Source: UBA4416 sp963422675 (lineage in GTDB: Bacteria > Bacteroidota > Bacteroidia > B-17B0 > Aurantibacillaceae). Taken from it: DNA of 64,000 nt. The position numbers and the translations under genes are program-made. Under the pieces are notes generated by a model, which was not told where the DNA came from, did not search any database, and saw only the letters and a list, made by a program, of their open reading frames with translations. Location of the stretch: assembly GCA_963422675.2 (NCBI GenBank), contig CAXVYS010000011.1, forward strand, positions 1 to 64,000, read 5' to 3'. This document shows, one piece after another, positions 61,978 through 64,000 of this stretch (positions are counted from its first letter, which is position 1; every line of letters begins with the position of its first letter).

Positions 61978-63002
61978 TGAATAACATAACGATACATAAT
62001 TACGAAGCCTTTTTGCTGGACCTTAGCGAAGGGAATTTAACCGGCGAAGACCGGTTGAATCTGGAAGTATTTATGATGGAACATCCGGAGCTTGCTATTG
62101 ATATAGAAGACCTTTCATTCAATGTGGCTGATAACCAATCCATTTTTTTTACCGATAAAGAAACTATAAAAAAAACAGAAACAGATCTTGTTTCGGCTGA
62201 ACAATTTATTGCATACGTTGAACAACAATTAACCCTTGAAGAAAAAACAGAAGTTGAAAAAAGCTGCACAGTGAATACAACGCTCGCCAACGAATTAAAG
62301 CTTTACCAGGCTACCATTGCCCAAGCAGATACTTCAGTGGTTTTTACAGATAAACAAAGTTTAAACCGCAAGCCTAAAGTTATATGGTTTAATGTTTCCG
62401 GAACTCAATTCGCTGCTGCTGCCTCTGTTGCCTTATTGATCTCTTTATATCTATTATGGCCATCCAAACCGGAAGTCATTCCTTCCAATACCGTGGCTCA
62501 TATTTCAACACCGGAAAAAACGCAAAAGAAGACTTCTACTTCATTACAACAAGGTACTTTAACCGGTTTGCCTGAGAATACTTCAGGTGTACAAGCCAAG
62601 AATACAACTGCCTCAAACACGTTAAATACAAAAATACTTACTGCTTCTAATGTGCTTGTTAACTCTCAACAAACTACCCATCCTGATAACTTGAATAAAC
62701 CTGATACGTCATCTATTAAGCTTGCAGTACAGGAACCGGAAGTACTTACCAAAAAAGAAGAACCTCTTTTAAGTATGATTAACACAACACATAAAACAGT
62801 AGTGGAAGTTATTACTGAACATGATGATGAAATTATTCCCGTTAAAAAGAAACAGGGCTTTTGGGCAATAGCTGGAAAGACGTTGAATAACCTCAATAAA
62901 GTGGGTGTTAAATCTGTGGATGGTGAAGAACAAACAACGGATCATAAAGAATCTTATGCCTTAACTTTAGGTGCTTTAAATATTACCCATAACTCACATT
63001 AA
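61977..63002 (+). CDS. Probable anti-sigma factor, single-pass membrane protein
   Basis: A 341-residue protein. The N-terminal cytoplasmic part (about 1-140) starts NYEAFLLDLSEGNLTGEDRL, a pattern seen in Bacteroidota anti-sigma-like proteins with an acidic zinc-free head. One membrane helix (about 142-160, FAAAASVALLISLYLLW) is followed by a threonine/serine-rich periplasmic region (about 165-341) of low complexity. It starts inside the sigma factor stop codon, so the two are co-translated. No HxxxCxxC zinc motif is present. Confidence 0.72.
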   Translation: MNNITIHNYEAFLLDLSEGNLTGEDRLNLEVFMMEHPELAIDIEDLSFNVADNQSIFFTDKETIKKTETDLVSAEQFIAYVEQQLTLEEKTEVEKSCTVNTTLANELKLYQATIAQADTSVVFTDKQSLNRKPKVIWFNVSGTQFAAAASVALLISLYLLWPSKPEVIPSNTVAHISTPEKTQKKTSTSLQQGTLTGLPENTSGVQAKNTTASNTLNTKILTASNVLVNSQQTTHPDNLNKPDTSSIKLAVQEPEVLTKKEEPLLSMINTTHKTVVEVITEHDDEIIPVKKKQGFWAIAGKTLNNLNKVGVKSVDGEEQTTDHKESYALTLGALNITHNSH

Positions 63003-63040
63003 ATAATGATTCACGCTAGTAGTAGAGTTAATTGTATCTA

Positions 63041-63403
63041 TTACAAAGTTGGATAAAATGCCCCAATGATATGTTCTACATTTAATTCATGCGGGTTTTG
63101 AATAACAGAGATGACATCAAAACGTGTTTCAAAATTTATATCCTGCTCTTTAATGTAAAAATCAGCCGCTTTAATGAGTTTCTTTTGCTTCGATTTAGTA
63201 ACAAATTCTTCCGGTGCCCCAAAAGCATTACTGGCTCTGAGCTTCACTTCCACTATTACTAACGTACGATTAAGTTGTGCAATAATATCAATTTCCAAAT
63301 GCTGATGACGCCAGTTCTTCGCTAAAATAGTATATCCTTGTTTTAACAAGTGTGCCGTGGCTATTTCCTCGCCAATATTACCTTTTTGAGTATTATTTGC
63401 CAT
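63041..63403 (-). CDS. YraN/UPF0102 family, endonuclease-like fold
   Basis: A 120-residue protein with the family pattern KGNIGEEIATAHLLKQGYTI (about 7-26), NWRHQHLEIDIIAQ, then VIVEVKLRASNAFG (about 49-62). The last holds the Asp...Glu-x-Lys nuclease-like core. The biochemical role is not established; the Holliday-junction resolvase-like fold suggests DNA or RNA handling. It is convergent with the anti-sigma-like gene and divergent from the next secreted protein. Confidence 0.9.
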   Translation of the reverse strand: MANNTQKGNIGEEIATAHLLKQGYTILAKNWRHQHLEIDIIAQLNRTLVIVEVKLRASNAFGAPEEFVTKSKQKKLIKAADFYIKEQDINFETRFDVISVIQNPHELNVEHIIGAFYPTL

Positions 63404-63462
63404 AATTTTTAATTGTAACTAAATTTAATTAGTTTAGTGTAATATTTTAAAACAATCCCTAA

Positions 63463-64000
63463 ATGAACAAAATAAAATTATTAGTAGCAAGTATGACGTT
63501 ATGCCTAGCGTCTGTTGCGCAAACCTATGAAGGAACCATTGAATTTAAAATGGAAACTAACAGAGATACAACTACAAACATTTATTATGTTAAAGGTAAT
63601 GATGTTAAGTTAGATCAAATTGGTCGTAAATCGGGCAAAGTAGAAGGTAGTTTTGTATTTAATCTTGCAAAAAATGAAATTATGTTTGTTAATCCCGTTC
63701 GTAAAGTTTGGGGGGAGCATAAAAGTGAAACCACTCCAACGATTAAAGGAACCTGTGTAACAACAAAAGGAACTAATGTAAAAACGTTACAAGGGCAAAA
63801 ATGTGCAGAATATATTGTAAAGAATACAGAAGAAAATACTGAAATTACGTATTGGGTTGCTTCCGGAAAATATGATTTCTTCGTGCCTTTGGTAAAAGCA
63901 TGGAACAGAAAAGATAAGCAAAGCATTTACTTTAACCAGATCAAAGATCTGCCTAAAGGTTCAATGCCTTTATTATCGGAAGAAAAAACCATTAACGAAG
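63463..64000 (+). CDS. Secreted protein of unknown function, cut off by the window end
   Basis: 179 codons are visible from ATG 63463. A signal peptide (KLLVASMTLCLAS, cleavage after ...SVAQ near residue 20) is followed by a beta-rich domain, including YEGTIEFKMETNRDTTTNIY and KTLQGQKCAEYIVKNTEENT. This fits the DUF4412-like secreted proteins of the phylum. The reading frame is still open at the last base. Confidence 0.75.
   Translation, partial: MNKIKLLVASMTLCLASVAQTYEGTIEFKMETNRDTTTNIYYVKGNDVKLDQIGRKSGKVEGSFVFNLAKNEIMFVNPVRKVWGEHKSETTPTIKGTCVTTKGTNVKTLQGQKCAEYIVKNTEENTEITYWVASGKYDFFVPLVKAWNRKDKQSIYFNQIKDLPKGSMPLLSEEKTINE

Overview
The window looks like chromosomal DNA of a low-GC member of the Bacteroidota. 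The signs are secreted proteins with type IX secretion (T9SS) C-terminal sorting domains, signal peptides ending in ...AQ, promoters of the TTTG / TAnnTTTG type, and a core tRNA-tuf-tRNA-Trp-secE-nusG-rplKAJL-rpoBC block. I cannot name a genus from sequence alone. There are no transposases, integrases, CRISPR arrays or rRNA genes.

Layout. (1) 1-4066, minus strand: the start of an off-window secreted protein, a 1183-residue YD/Rhs-like surface protein and a small secreted protein. (2) 4390-26942, minus strand: a 22.5-kb Wzy-type surface or exopolysaccharide operon. Read from its promoter near 27030 it encodes a WbpP-type 4-epimerase, a WecE-type aminotransferase, an AsnB-type amidotransferase, a Wzx flippase, a methyltransferase, a glycosyltransferase, a Wzy-like polymerase, a second glycosyltransferase, the UDP-L-FucNAc pathway (WbjB, a cupin epimerase, WbjC, WbjD), a WecG-family glycosyltransferase, a fused glutaminase/N-acetyl-sugar amidotransferase, a 75-residue unknown, two initiating sugar phosphotransferases, the Wza-like export lipoprotein and the Wzc-like tyrosine kinase. 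Two terminators close it. (3) 27149-31738, minus: an MBOAT acyltransferase and two SGNH hydrolase-like proteins, probably an O-acyl modification module. (4) 31889-32614: a PAS-LuxR regulator, divergent from trigger factor.

(5) 33070-37044, plus: trigger factor, then a ketosynthase III-like protein, a 132-residue unknown and a BtrH-like acyltransferase. I do not recognise that trio as a described pathway. (6) 37063-38978, minus: a T9SS cargo protein, the orphaned tail of another T9SS cargo, and an ORF6N-domain gene that ends in frame with that tail. (7) 39195-52642, minus: rpoC, rpoB, rplL, rplJ, rplA, rplK, nusG, secE, tRNA-Trp, tuf, tRNA-Thr, tRNA-Gly, tRNA-Tyr and tRNA-Thr, apparently driven from one strong promoter at 52686-52716. 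rpoC is interrupted by three small indels around its catalytic NADFDGD segment. (8) 52908-64000: a PASTA protein, a T9SS protein and an RluD-type pseudouridine synthase as an operon; a secreted unknown; a SCO copper-chaperone cluster with a cysteine-less paralogue; an MltD-like lytic transglycosylase; an ECF sigma factor with a probable anti-sigma partner; a YraN nuclease-fold protein; and a secreted protein cut off by the window end.

The most interesting points are the broken rpoC catalytic region, the GlmS-type glutaminase fused to a WbpG/PseA-type amidotransferase, the ketosynthase/BtrH trio, and the ORF6N gene abutting a truncated T9SS tail.
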